Program-made: the position numbers and the translations under genes
Notes under the pieces: model-generated
The model's database searches: none
What the model saw: only the letters and a program-made list of their open reading frames with translations
What the model was told of the DNA's origin: nothing
Source of the DNA: Sporosarcina sp. NCCP-2716
GTDB taxonomy: Bacteria > Bacillota > Bacilli > Bacillales_A > Planococcaceae
Direction: 5' to 3'
DNA length: 64,000 nt
NCBI RefSeq assembly: GCF_023707985.1
Contig: NZ_BRCF01000001.1
Span: 307,967 to 371,966, forward strand
Shown: piece by piece, positions 29,642 to 38,865 of the stretch
Position numbering within the stretch: position 1 is the stretch's first letter
Layout of the letters: each line of letters starts with the position of its first letter

Positions 29642-30370
29642 TTGGTGATCAAGGCAGACCAGAGGCACTTATATGTCCAAGTCATCGAACACATTAAACA
29701 GGACATCGAAGCCGGCAGATTCAAGGAAAACGAAAAATTCCCCTCTGAATTCGAATTGGCGAGGACACTCGGCGTCAGCAGGGCGACCTTGCGCGAAGCA
29801 TTGCGTGTTCTCGAAGAAGAGAAAGTCATCGTACGGAAACATGGAGTCGGCACATTTCTGAAGCCCCGGCCATTATTTTCATCAGGGATCGAGGAACTGT
29901 CGAGTGTCTCCACGATGATCCGGAACGCCGGCATGAAGCCCGGTACGATCTTCATGGAAGTCTCGGAAGCGCCGGCAGGGGATGAATGCAGTGAAAAGTT
30001 CGGTTGCAAAACAGATGATTCCATTGTTACAATTAAACGGGTGCGCACAGCAGACGGAGAACCGGTCGTCTACTGCATCGATCAGGTGCGTGCGGGAAAT
30101 CTCCGCGCAGACTCGACAGAACTCATGAAAACCTCACTATTCGACGCACTGGAGCAAGACGGGAAGATCCATATCTCCCAGGCCATTGCGCATATCGAAC
30201 CAGTAGGATATGATCAGGAAGCATCATCCATCCTGAGATGCGGGGTCGATGTACCTCTTCTTGTCCTGCTTCAGAAACACTACACGGAAACCGGGGAAAT
30301 GGTCTTGCTTTCGAAGAACTATTTCCGCGCGGACAAGTTCAGCTTCCATGTAGTCCGGAAACGGGTATAA
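29642..30370 (+). CDS. ymfC: GntR-family (HutC/UTRA) transcriptional regulator YmfC
   Basis: A 242-aa regulator with an N-terminal winged helix (KFPSEFELARTLGVSRATLREALRVLEEEKVIVRKHGVGTF is represented by PSEFELARTLGVSRATLREA and GVGTFL) and a C-terminal UTRA ligand domain (about 85-235, ending LLSKNYFRADKFSFHVVRKR). TTG 29642 and GTG 29645 are adjacent start candidates after GGAGGGAG. It lies directly upstream of the nucleoside-type ABC transporter operon, which it may control; the ligand is unknown. Confidence 0.9.
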   Translation: MVIKADQRHLYVQVIEHIKQDIEAGRFKENEKFPSEFELARTLGVSRATLREALRVLEEEKVIVRKHGVGTFLKPRPLFSSGIEELSSVSTMIRNAGMKPGTIFMEVSEAPAGDECSEKFGCKTDDSIVTIKRVRTADGEPVVYCIDQVRAGNLRADSTELMKTSLFDALEQDGKIHISQAIAHIEPVGYDQEASSILRCGVDVPLLVLLQKHYTETGEMVLLSKNYFRADKFSFHVVRKRV

Positions 30371-30388
30371 GGCGGTTTTCCGCCTTCA
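30369..30388 (+). terminator. Short hairpin after ymfC
   Basis: AAGGCGG, loop TTTT, CCGCCTT directly after the ymfC stop. The stem is short and has no long T tract, so termination is probably partial. Confidence 0.5.
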
Positions 30389-30420
30389 TCATACCAACAT
30401 ATAAATAGGGAGGTCACAAA

Positions 30421-31497
30421 ATGAGTAAACGCAGATTTGGTCTTGCCCTGTCCCTCGTTCTTGCTGCAGGCACAGTATTGGGAGCTTGTGGTTCAGACAA
30501 AGACAACAGCAAGGACAGCGGCAAAGGTTCAACTTCTGACGGCGGCAAAGCCTCTGAATTTTCTGTAGCAATGGTAACGGATGTCGGCGGTATTGACGAC
30601 AAATCGTTCAACCAGTCCGCTTGGAAAGGGATTCAGGAGTTTGGTGAAGAAAACAGCTTGAAAAAAGGCAACGGCGGGTTTGACTATCTCCAGTCACAAA
30701 GTGACGCGGACTATACAACGAACTTGAATGCGCTTGCACGCCGTGACTTCAATCTTGTATTCGGTGTCGGCTTCCTCATGGAAGACGCAATCGACTCCAT
30801 CGCAAGTCAGCAAAAAGATACTGAGTTTGCAATAATCGATGGAGAAGTGGATCAGCCAAACGTGGCAAGCATCCTCTTCAAAGAACAAGAAGGGGCATAC
30901 CTTGCTGGTGTTGCCGCAGCTCTGATGACAAAATCGGATAAGATCGGTTTTGTCGGCGGAATGGAAATTCCTGTTATCGAACGTTTTGAAGTTGGTTTCC
31001 TTGAAGGCGTAAAAGCTGTCAAGCCTGATCTTAAAGTGGATGTCCAGTACACTGGCGCATTCGACAAAGCAGAACTTGGTAAAGCAGCTGCCAACCGCAT
31101 GTACTCTGAAGGTGTGGACATCATCTTCCACGCTGCGGGCGGTACAGGTAATGGTGTATTCAGTGAAGCGAAAGAGCGTAAATCAGCAGACAAAGACGCG
31201 TATGTATGGGTAATCGGAGTCGACTCCGACCAGTATGACGAAGGTCAGGTCGGCGACGATAACGTCACATTGACTTCCATGCTGAAGCGTGTAGACAACG
31301 CTGTAAACGACGTTGCGAAATTGGCTAAAGAAGGTAAGTTCCCAGGCGGCGAAACTAAAGTATACGGTTTGCATGACGACGGTGTAGCTCTTGCGGATTC
31401 CCGCGGTGCGATCCCTGAAGACGTACTTTCTGAAATCGACAAGTATGCAAAAGACATTGCCGATGGTAAAGTCGAAGTCCCTGGTGAAAAGAAATAA
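30421..31497 (+). CDS. BMP-family nucleoside-binding lipoprotein of ABC transporter
   Basis: Extracellular substrate-binding lipoprotein of the Med/PnrA-like (basic membrane protein) family, which bind purine nucleosides. The signal peptide ([23 protein letters not shown]) ends in the lipobox LGAC with Cys23, followed by a Ser/Asp/Lys/Gly-rich tether. [17 protein letters not shown] is the family hallmark. Length 358 aa. ATG 30421 follows AGGGAGG. The ATPase and two permeases follow; the terminator in between should give extra binding protein relative to the pump. Orthologous to NupN/TcsA-type proteins. Confidence 0.92.
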   Translation: MSKRRFGLALSLVLAAGTVLGACGSDKDNSKDSGKGSTSDGGKASEFSVAMVTDVGGIDDKSFNQSAWKGIQEFGEENSLKKGNGGFDYLQSQSDADYTTNLNALARRDFNLVFGVGFLMEDAIDSIASQQKDTEFAIIDGEVDQPNVASILFKEQEGAYLAGVAAALMTKSDKIGFVGGMEIPVIERFEVGFLEGVKAVKPDLKVDVQYTGAFDKAELGKAAANRMYSEGVDIIFHAAGGTGNGVFSEAKERKSADKDAYVWVIGVDSDQYDEGQVGDDNVTLTSMLKRVDNAVNDVAKLAKEGKFPGGETKVYGLHDDGVALADSRGAIPEDVLSEIDKYAKDIADGKVEVPGEKK

Positions 31498-31515
31498 CCG
31501 CATGATCAGCTGAAC

Positions 31516-31551
31516 AATGAGGGCCGGGTAATTCCGGCCTTCGTTATTTTT
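31516..31551 (+). terminator. Terminator/attenuator between binding protein and ATPase genes
   Basis: AATGAGGGCCGG pairs with CCGGCCTTCGTT (two G-T wobbles, 6-nt loop) and is followed by ATTTTTG. It would give partial termination within the transporter operon. Confidence 0.85.
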
Positions 31552-31668
31552 GTATACATAGTCAAGCCCTGCACAGACCTAAGTTGCCAGACTAAAAGGT
31601 TTTGATACAAAATCTTTTATTGTGACAATTTAAGTGAATCAGAAACTATATGCAAGGAAGTGAGCTCA

Positions 31669-33237
31669 GTGGAATACGTCATCGAGATGCTGAATATAGA
31701 CAAGAAATTCGGTACTTTCTATGCGAACAAAAACATTACCCTGCAGTTGGGGAAGGGCGAAATTCACGCGTTGCTCGGCGAGAACGGCGCAGGGAAGTCG
31801 ACACTGATGAACGTACTGTTCGGCTTATACCAGCCCGACGGCGGCCAGATCAAAGTCAAAGGCAAAGCTGTCAATATCACTGACCCGAATGTTGCCAATG
31901 ATCTTGGCATCGGGATGGTCCACCAGCACTTCATGCTCGTTGAAAACCTCACCGTCACCGAAAACATCATCCTTGGCAGTGAACCGACCAAACTGGGCAT
32001 GATCAACATTAAAGACTCCGCCAAAAAAGTTGCGGAAATCTCGAAACTGTACGGCCTTGATGTCGATCCGTTTGCGAAGATCGAGGACATTTCTGTCGGG
32101 ATGCAGCAGCGTGTGGAAATTCTGAAAACGCTTTACCGCGGTGCGGAGATCCTCATATTCGATGAGCCGACCGCTTCGCTGACGCCTCAGGAGATCGATG
32201 AACTAATCCGCATCATGCGCAAACTGATCGAAGAAGGAAAGTCCATCATCATCATCACGCATAAGCTGCAGGAAATCATGGATGTGTCCGACCGGGTCAC
32301 GGTGATCCGTAAAGGGGAAGGCATCGGTACGGTCATCACGGCGGAGACGAACCCGGAAGAACTGGCGACGCTCATGGTCGGCCGTCAAGTGACGTTCAAG
32401 ACTGAAAAAGGGCCCGCTCATCCGACGGAAGAGATACTGAGGATTGAAAACTTGACAGTAGCCGATTACCGCAACATCAACAAAGTGAAAAACCTGAACC
32501 TTACCGTCCGCAGAGGGGAGATTGTCGGTCTCGCCGGTATCGACGGCAACGGGCAGTCTGAACTGATCGAAGCGATCACCGGTCTGCGGAAGGTCAAATC
32601 CGGAAAGATCATCATCGGTGACAAGGACGTCACTAACAAAAGGCCGCGTACGATAACGGAGACGGGTGTCGGCCATATCCCGCAGGACCGCCATAAGCAC
32701 GGGCTCGTCCTCGATTTCAGTGTCGGCTATAACGCTGCGCTGCAATCGTATTACCAAAAACCGTACTCATCGAACGGGCTTATGAATTACAAAGCGGTTG
32801 CTGATCATGCGAACAAGATCATCGCGGATTATGATGTCCGCACGCAAGGTGAGCACGAACTGGCACGCGCCCTTTCCGGCGGGAACCAGCAGAAGCTGAT
32901 CATCGGCCGGGAAGTCGAGCGGAATCCGGATCTGCTGATCGCGGCACTGCCGACACGGGGTCTCGACGTCGGGGCGATTGAATTCATCCACAGAAGGCTC
33001 ATCGAACAGCGCGACCAGGGGAAAGCTGTCCTGCTCATCTCCTTCGAGCTGGATGAGGTCATGAATGTGTCCGACAAAATTGCAGTCATCTACGACGGAG
33101 CGATCGTCGATACAGTCATCCCGGCGGAAACGACGGAACAGGAACTCGGTCTGTTCATGGCCGGGCACAATAAAAATGAAATTGTAAAAACTGAAGAAGG
33201 ACCTGTTGTGAAAGAAGGTGACGACAACCATGTCTAA
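31669..33237 (+). CDS. nupO: Nucleoside ABC transporter ATP-binding protein (NupO-like)
   Basis: A tandem-domain ABC ATPase of 522 aa, as in sugar and nucleoside importers. The first domain has LLGENGAGKSTLM, SVGMQQRVEI and LIFDEPTASL; the second has a modified P-loop GLAGIDGNGQSEL and LSGGNQQKL, with AALPTRGLD in place of a normal Walker B/D-loop. GTG 31669 (MEYVIEML) is chosen over GTG 31660 because AAGGA lies at 31654. It overlaps the permease gene by 8 nt. Confidence 0.9.
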   Translation: MEYVIEMLNIDKKFGTFYANKNITLQLGKGEIHALLGENGAGKSTLMNVLFGLYQPDGGQIKVKGKAVNITDPNVANDLGIGMVHQHFMLVENLTVTENIILGSEPTKLGMINIKDSAKKVAEISKLYGLDVDPFAKIEDISVGMQQRVEILKTLYRGAEILIFDEPTASLTPQEIDELIRIMRKLIEEGKSIIIITHKLQEIMDVSDRVTVIRKGEGIGTVITAETNPEELATLMVGRQVTFKTEKGPAHPTEEILRIENLTVADYRNINKVKNLNLTVRRGEIVGLAGIDGNGQSELIEAITGLRKVKSGKIIIGDKDVTNKRPRTITETGVGHIPQDRHKHGLVLDFSVGYNAALQSYYQKPYSSNGLMNYKAVADHANKIIADYDVRTQGEHELARALSGGNQQKLIIGREVERNPDLLIAALPTRGLDVGAIEFIHRRLIEQRDQGKAVLLISFELDEVMNVSDKIAVIYDGAIVDTVIPAETTEQELGLFMAGHNKNEIVKTEEGPVVKEGDDNHV

Positions 33238-34276
33238 TCGAATTATCAATGTGCTTGTACCGGTCATTTCCATCATCCTCGGTCTGCTGGTCGGCGCTGT
33301 CGTCATGCTCGTGAGCGGTTATGATCCGATCGCCGGTTATGCGGCATTATGGAACGGTATCTTCGGCGATACGTATGCCATCGGCGAGACGATCCGTCAG
33401 ATCAGCCCGTACATCCTCGCCGGTCTGGCAGTCGCGTTCGCTTTCCGAACCGGCCTCTTCAATATCGGGGTCGAGGGACAGCTGATCGTCGGGTGGTTCG
33501 CAGCTGCGTACGTCGGTATGGCGTTTGAACTTCCGAAGTTCATCCACCTGCCGCTGGCGCTTCTCGCTGCAGCCGCTGCCGGCGCCATCTGGGGTCTCAT
33601 CCCAGGTCTGCTGAAAGCGACTTTGAAAGTGCACGAAGTCATCGTCACGATCATGATGAACTACATTGCGCTCCATATCGTCAATGCGCTCATCAAGTCG
33701 ATCTCGCACGGCGGATTCAAATTGGACAAGATCCAGGAAACGGCTTCGCTCCGTTCCGATTTCCTGTCGGAGCTGACGGACTTCTCGACGCTGCATTACG
33801 GAATTTTTGTGGCGCTCTTCATGGTATTCATCATGTGGTTCCTGCTCGACCGCATGAAGCTCGGCTATGAGCTGAAATCAGTCGGGTTCAACGAGAATGC
33901 GGCAGAATATGCCGGCATGAACGTCAAAAAGAACATCGTCATGGCGATGGTCATCTCAGGCGCGTTCGCAGGTCTCGGCGGGGCGATGGAAGCCCTCGGT
34001 ACGTTCGGCAACATCTCCGCCCGCGCCGGCTTCACCGGTATCGGGTTCGACGGGATTGCCGTCGCCCTTCTCGGTGCGAACACGCCGCTCGGTGTCATCT
34101 TCGGTGCGAGTCTGTTCGGTTCCCTGAAATACGGAGCGAACAACATGCCGAATGCCGCTGATATTCCGATCGAAATTGTTTCGATCGTCATTGCGTTAAT
34201 CATATTCTTTGTAGCATCGGGCTATATCATCCGTGTTGGCTTGCTGCGACTTAGCAAGAAAAAGGAGGCGAAGTGA
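33230..34276 (+). CDS. nupP: Nucleoside ABC transporter permease 1 (NupP-like)
   Basis: A 348-aa polytopic membrane protein of the BPD_transp_2 family (branched-chain/ribose-type permeases). It has about eight hydrophobic helices and the EAA-like loop GFNENAAEYAGMNVKKNIVMAM. ATG 33230 (MSNRIINVLVP) lies within the end of the ATPase gene. Confidence 0.9.
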   Translation: MSNRIINVLVPVISIILGLLVGAVVMLVSGYDPIAGYAALWNGIFGDTYAIGETIRQISPYILAGLAVAFAFRTGLFNIGVEGQLIVGWFAAAYVGMAFELPKFIHLPLALLAAAAAGAIWGLIPGLLKATLKVHEVIVTIMMNYIALHIVNALIKSISHGGFKLDKIQETASLRSDFLSELTDFSTLHYGIFVALFMVFIMWFLLDRMKLGYELKSVGFNENAAEYAGMNVKKNIVMAMVISGAFAGLGGAMEALGTFGNISARAGFTGIGFDGIAVALLGANTPLGVIFGASLFGSLKYGANNMPNAADIPIEIVSIVIALIIFFVASGYIIRVGLLRLSKKKEAK

Positions 34277-34277
34277 G

Positions 34278-35240
34278 ATGAGTACGTTTCTGAATGTCCT
34301 GTATATCATCGTCCCTTTGTCGATTGCATATGCAGCGCCTCTCATCTTCACCGCGATCGGCGGTGTGTTCTCTGAGCGTTCCGGGGTCATCAATATCGGA
34401 CTCGAAGGGCTCATGGTCATGGGCGCTTTCGTCGGTATCGTATTCAACTTGTTCTTTGTCGATACGTTCGGCGCCTGGACGCCTTGGGTGTCAATCCTGG
34501 CTGCCATGCTTGTATCATCGATCTTTTCACTCATGCATGCGGTCGCTTCCATTTCGTTCAGGGCCGACCAGGTCGTATCAGGTGTGGCCATCAACCTGCT
34601 CGGGATCGCCATCGCACTGTTTTCGGTGAAGATGATCTTCGGAAAAGGGCAGACGGATTTCATCCAGGAAAAGATTCCGCGTTTCAACATCCCGTTCCTG
34701 CAGGACATCCCCGTACTCGGGCCGATGTTCTTCAAGTCGGTGTACGGATCCTCCATTCTTGCGATTTCCGTTGCAATCCTGGCGTGGTTCATCATCTATA
34801 AGACACCGTTCGGTCTGCGTCTCCGTTCTGTCGGAGAGCACCCGATGGCAGCTGACACAATGGGGATCAAAGTGAATCGCATCCGCTATATTGCTGTGCT
34901 TGTATCGGGCGGCCTTGCAGGTATGGGGGGCGCTGTCTATGCACAGACGATGACGAACGACTTCGGTCACGCGACTATCAACGGGCAGGGCTTCATGGCG
35001 CTTGCTGCGATGATCTTCGGCAAATGGCATCCGATCGGTGCTATGGGCGCGGCCATCTTCTTCGGTTTCGCTCAAGCGTTGGCCATCAATTCCTCGTCGA
35101 TTCCGTTCATGGAGAATGTACCGTCGTTCATCCTATATATTCTGCCTTACGTCTTAACGATCGTCGCACTGGCCGGTTTCATCGGAAAAGCGAACGGTCC
35201 GAAAGCTCTCGGAGATCCGTACGTCAAAGGATCCCGCTGA
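34278..35240 (+). CDS. nupQ: Nucleoside ABC transporter permease 2 (NupQ-like)
   Basis: A 320-aa second permease of the same family. GVFSERSGVINIGLEGLMVMGAF near the N-terminus and SVGEHPMAADTMGIKVNRIR are typical. ATG 34278 follows AAAGGAGG by 9 nt; it starts 1 nt after the previous stop. It ends the operon with a strong terminator. Confidence 0.9.
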   Translation: MSTFLNVLYIIVPLSIAYAAPLIFTAIGGVFSERSGVINIGLEGLMVMGAFVGIVFNLFFVDTFGAWTPWVSILAAMLVSSIFSLMHAVASISFRADQVVSGVAINLLGIAIALFSVKMIFGKGQTDFIQEKIPRFNIPFLQDIPVLGPMFFKSVYGSSILAISVAILAWFIIYKTPFGLRLRSVGEHPMAADTMGIKVNRIRYIAVLVSGGLAGMGGAVYAQTMTNDFGHATINGQGFMALAAMIFGKWHPIGAMGAAIFFGFAQALAINSSSIPFMENVPSFILYILPYVLTIVALAGFIGKANGPKALGDPYVKGSR

Positions 35241-35242
35241 TC

Positions 35243-35286
35243 AAAAAAGTCCCGCCCGTCCGTTACCGGATAGGCGGGACTTTTTT
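35243..35286 (+). terminator. Terminator of the transporter operon
   Basis: AAAAAAGTCCCGCC pairs perfectly with GGCGGGACTTTTTT across a 16-nt loop that can itself pair (TCCG/CGGA). Strong intrinsic terminator. Confidence 0.95.
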
Positions 35287-35301
35287 GCCGGGTCCCATCG
35301 C

Positions 35302-35330
35302 TTGTATGCAGTCCGATGGAAATGTATAGT
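35302..35330 (+). promoter_or_regulatory. ymfF promoter
   Basis: TTGTAT (35302-35307), a 17-bp spacer and TATAGT (35325-35330), about 88 bp before ymfF. Confidence 0.7.
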
Positions 35331-35417
35331 GAAGTTGGAAAGCAGCATACTAAAAAGAGTGTACCCTGCGTGCAGCTGCACACTGAAATCCATCTTAACC
35401 AATCGAGGTGTTAGGGA

Positions 35418-36707
35418 ATGTTTGACAAAACCGAAATCCGATCGGGCGTTACGGTCTACACACGCCCGACCGATCAGTTTAAAACAATCAGCCTGGCCAT
35501 CAAGTTCACGGCTCCGCTGACGGAAGAATCCGCCGCTGTCCGGACAGTCCTGGCCAATGTGCTGGAAGACTCGACGGCACAGCATCCGAGCCGCACCGAG
35601 CTGCGTCAGGCTCTCGAGGAGCTGTATGGGGCTGTATTCTACACAGACACCGGCAAACGGGGGGATGAGCACATCGTCACCGTCTACGCAGAGAGCGTCA
35701 ACGACGAATTCCTGCGCAATTCCGAAGGCCCTGTCTTCGAGCGGCTGCTGGCCCTCGTGAAAGAGAGCCTGTTTGAGCCGAATTTCGTTGACGGGCAGTT
35801 CAGCGAAACAATTGTGGAACGCGAGAAGCAGTCCGTTGCCGACCGGATCCGCTCCGTCTATAACGATAAGACCCGCTATGCGAATAAGCGGATGCTCGAA
35901 CTGATCCGCCCCGGTGAACCCGCCTCACAGTCGGCGAACGGCACCGAGCAGGCAGTGCTGGCGGTGACAGGCGAGTCGCTGAAGGCGGCTTTCGAGGACA
36001 TGCTCGCGAACGACAGAATCGATATCTACCTGCTCGGCGATACCGATACGGAAGAGCTTGCTGAACGCACTGCCGGCTTGTTCCCGTTCCAGGACCGCAG
36101 CAAGGAACGGACGGAACCTGGAACGACGGCGGCACAGACGGAACGCAGTCAGCCGCTCCATATCCGGGAACAGCAGGATATGAAACAGGGGAAATTGAAT
36201 ATCGCATACAGCACGCCGGTCACCTTCCAGCATCCTGATTATCCGAAGATGCAGATGATGAACGGAGTGCTCGGCGGGTTCGCCCACAGTAAACTGTTCG
36301 TCAATGTCCGTGAAAAAGAGAGCCTCGCGTACTATTGCTCGAGTTCCTATGCTTCCCAGTACGGGCTGCTCTATGTCATGTCGGGAATCGATGCGGAACA
36401 GGAAGAGAAGACGGCCGGCCTGATCGATGAACAGATCGAAGCGATGCGTCGCGGTGACATATCGGACCTGGAGATGCGGCAGACACTTGCTTTGCTGTCC
36501 AACAGCATCCGGAGCGCATTCGATTCGGCAAAGGGCCAGATCGAAATCTTTGATCAGTATAAAGAACTCGATGAAAACTTCCGGGCAGACCACCTGATCG
36601 GCAAATGGGAACAAGTGACGAAAGAAGACGTGCAGCAGATGGCATCAGGGCTTACGAAAGAGATTACGTATCTTCTGTCCGGACGGGAGGCGATGGATGA
36701 TGAATAA
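35418..36707 (+). CDS. ymfF: M16 peptidase-like protein YmfF (zinc site lost)
   Basis: A 429-aa M16-fold protein. The HxxEH motif is missing: the corresponding helix reads AAVRTVLANVLED, so it is the non-catalytic half of an M16 heterodimer with YmfH. NCBI family naming links YfmF/YfmH proteins to the 5-aminopentanol modification of elongation factor P. ATG 35418 after a GAGGTG site. It overlaps ymfH by 11 nt. Confidence 0.9.
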   Translation: MFDKTEIRSGVTVYTRPTDQFKTISLAIKFTAPLTEESAAVRTVLANVLEDSTAQHPSRTELRQALEELYGAVFYTDTGKRGDEHIVTVYAESVNDEFLRNSEGPVFERLLALVKESLFEPNFVDGQFSETIVEREKQSVADRIRSVYNDKTRYANKRMLELIRPGEPASQSANGTEQAVLAVTGESLKAAFEDMLANDRIDIYLLGDTDTEELAERTAGLFPFQDRSKERTEPGTTAAQTERSQPLHIREQQDMKQGKLNIAYSTPVTFQHPDYPKMQMMNGVLGGFAHSKLFVNVREKESLAYYCSSSYASQYGLLYVMSGIDAEQEEKTAGLIDEQIEAMRRGDISDLEMRQTLALLSNSIRSAFDSAKGQIEIFDQYKELDENFRADHLIGKWEQVTKEDVQQMASGLTKEITYLLSGREAMDDE

Positions 36708-37998
36708 GATCCACTTTGAACAGCTGCAGGAGACGCTGTACCATGAAACACTTGAAAATGGCCTGAATGTCTATGTGCTTCCGAAAAACGGCTTTTCGAA
36801 GACGTATGTGACGTTCACGACAAAATACGGCTCCGTCGACCGGACTTTCATACCGCGCGGCGGCAGCGACTTCGTGACGGTGCCTGACGGGATCGCCCAT
36901 TTCCTGGAGCATAAGATGTTCGAAAAAGAGGAAGGTGATGTCTTCCAGGAGTTCAGCGAGAATGCGGCTGCGGCGAACGCGTTCACTTCGTTCACCCGGA
37001 CGTCCTACCTATTCTCTTCAACGGCCAACTTGTACAAGAACACGAAAACCCTGCTCGATTTCGTCCAGCAGCCGTATTTCACCGAAAAGACGGTGGAGAA
37101 GGAGAAAGGGATCATCGCGCAGGAAATCACGATGTATGACGATCAGGCCGACTGGCGCCAGTATTTCGGCACAATCGCCAACCTGTTCAAGAACCACCCG
37201 GTGAGGATCGACATCGCCGGTACAGTCGAAACGATCCAGGATATCACGGCGGAACATCTGTATGAATGTTATGGGACATTCTATCATCCCTCCAACATGG
37301 TGTTCTTCGCAGTCGGCAATGTCGACCCTGACGAGATGCTGGAGTTTGTCAAAAAGGATCAGCAGGCGAAGACGTTCGAAGCCCCGGAACCGGTCGAACG
37401 GAGTTTCCCTGAGGAACCGGACCAGGCGGCTGAGCCGCGCAGTGAACTGTTCATGGATGTCACGAAGCCGAAGCTGATGATCGGAACGAAATGCCGGAAT
37501 ACGGATATGAGCGGCAAAGAGATGCTCATCCGGGAACTGGCTTCAGACGTAACACTCGATATCCTGTTCGGCCGTTCGTCGGAGTTCTACACGGAAGCTT
37601 ACAACAGAGGGCTTATCGACGAATCATTCTCGTATGAGTTCAATCTGGAGAACGGCTTCGGGTTTGCAGCAATCGGTTCGGATACCGACCATCCGGAAGA
37701 GCTTGAAAAGCTGATCTTGAGTGTCTTCGATGAAGCACGGGACCGCTGGTCGATCACGGGTGATCAGCTCGAACGGATCCGCAAGAAGCGGATCGGCCTC
37801 TTCATGAGGGCGCTCAACTCGCCGGAATATATTGCGAACCAGTTCACACACTACAATTTCAACGACATGAACCTGTTTGACGTCGTCCCTGTATTGGAAC
37901 AGCTGACAACCGCCCAGCTGCAGGAAGCGTTCCGGGACTTCTACTATGAAGGCGGGCAGACGGTCATGACGATCCGCCCGACAGAACAGGGCAAGTGA
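36697..37998 (+). CDS. ymfH: M16 zinc peptidase YmfH
   Basis: A 433-aa active-type M16 peptidase: HFLEH (about 69-73) with NAFTSFTRTSYLF and the distal glutamate in EKGIIAQEI. It probably pairs with YmfF. Consecutive ATGs at 36697 and 36700 lie behind GGGAGG (36685-36690). It overlaps ymfI by 4 nt, so ymfF-ymfH-ymfI are translated as a coupled unit. Confidence 0.92.
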   Translation: MMNKIHFEQLQETLYHETLENGLNVYVLPKNGFSKTYVTFTTKYGSVDRTFIPRGGSDFVTVPDGIAHFLEHKMFEKEEGDVFQEFSENAAAANAFTSFTRTSYLFSSTANLYKNTKTLLDFVQQPYFTEKTVEKEKGIIAQEITMYDDQADWRQYFGTIANLFKNHPVRIDIAGTVETIQDITAEHLYECYGTFYHPSNMVFFAVGNVDPDEMLEFVKKDQQAKTFEAPEPVERSFPEEPDQAAEPRSELFMDVTKPKLMIGTKCRNTDMSGKEMLIRELASDVTLDILFGRSSEFYTEAYNRGLIDESFSYEFNLENGFGFAAIGSDTDHPEELEKLILSVFDEARDRWSITGDQLERIRKKRIGLFMRALNSPEYIANQFTHYNFNDMNLFDVVPVLEQLTTAQLQEAFRDFYYEGGQTVMTIRPTEQGK

Positions 37999-38729
37999 GC
38001 AGCAGGCGTCATGCACTCGTGCTCGGCGCCTCAGGCGGGATCGGCAGCGCGGTCTGCCGCCGCCTCGCCCGGGACGGCTGGTCGCTGTATATGCAGTACC
38101 ACTCGAATGCCGAAGCAGCGGAAGCACTCCGTACTGAACTGGCAGCTGAGCATTCGGACGGCGGGTATCATTGCCTGCCGGCGGATTTCTCAGCAGTAGG
38201 TGCAGCAGAGACGCTGGCCGCACAAGTCGGAGACGTTGCGTGCATTGTTGCAGCGGGCGGTCAGTCCATGCTGAAACTCCTGACAGAGACGTCGGAGCAA
38301 GACATGGAGGCGCTGTGGCGGGTGCACGTCCAGAACCCGGCGCGGCTCATCAGCCTGCTGTCGGCAAAGCTGCGTGAGGCCGCACCGTCGTACGTCGTCT
38401 TCATCGGTTCGATCTGGGGCAGTACGGGAGCTGCCGGTGAAGTGATGTACTCCGCAGTGAAGGGGGCTCAGCACGCATTCGTCAAAGCGTACGCAAAAGA
38501 GGCTGCTTTCGGCGGGATCCGGGTCAACGGCATCGCCCCCGGATGGATCGAAACCCGCATGAACGAAGAGATCCCGGAAGACGAACGGGCACTCGTCATG
38601 CAGGAAATCCCGCTCATGATGCCGGGGAGACCCGAAGAAGTGGCGGATCTCGTCGGTTTTCTGACGGGCGGACAAGCGGATTACATGACAGGGGAAATCC
38701 TGAAACTGAACGGCGGCTGGTATATCTAG
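37995..38729 (+). CDS. ymfI: SDR-family oxidoreductase YmfI (EF-P 5-aminopentanone reductase)
   Basis: A 244-aa short-chain dehydrogenase: LGASGGIGSAVCRRLA cofactor motif, catalytic Ser in VFIGSIWG, YSAVKGA (YxxxK) and a C-terminal GEILKLNGGWYI. In B. subtilis YmfI reduces the 5-aminopentanone on Lys32 of elongation factor P to 5-aminopentanol. GTG start overlapping the ymfH stop. The small gene ymfJ that follows in B. subtilis is not found in 38730-38865. Confidence 0.92.
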   Translation: MSSRRHALVLGASGGIGSAVCRRLARDGWSLYMQYHSNAEAAEALRTELAAEHSDGGYHCLPADFSAVGAAETLAAQVGDVACIVAAGGQSMLKLLTETSEQDMEALWRVHVQNPARLISLLSAKLREAAPSYVVFIGSIWGSTGAAGEVMYSAVKGAQHAFVKAYAKEAAFGGIRVNGIAPGWIETRMNEEIPEDERALVMQEIPLMMPGRPEEVADLVGFLTGGQADYMTGEILKLNGGWYI

Positions 38730-38769
38730 TCCGCCGTTTCGATCCGGATCCCCTTGTTTTAGTTTTTTC

Positions 38770-38798
38770 TTTCACTCACGTCCTAATTCAGCTATGAT
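38770..38798 (+). promoter_or_regulatory. ymfK promoter
   Basis: TTTCAC (38770-38775), a 17-bp spacer and TATGAT (38793-38798), about 70 bp before ymfK. Confidence 0.55.
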
Positions 38799-38865
38799 AG
38801 GAACTAAGGTGTGCGCTGCTGCGTCCTATCCGAGTGAGTGGTAATCAGGCGAAGGAGGGGTTCCA

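Noticed and set aside
31602-31652. Internal promoter for the transporter ATPase gene.
   Set aside because: TTGATA and TTGTGA elements occur but none has a good -10 at 16-18 bp.
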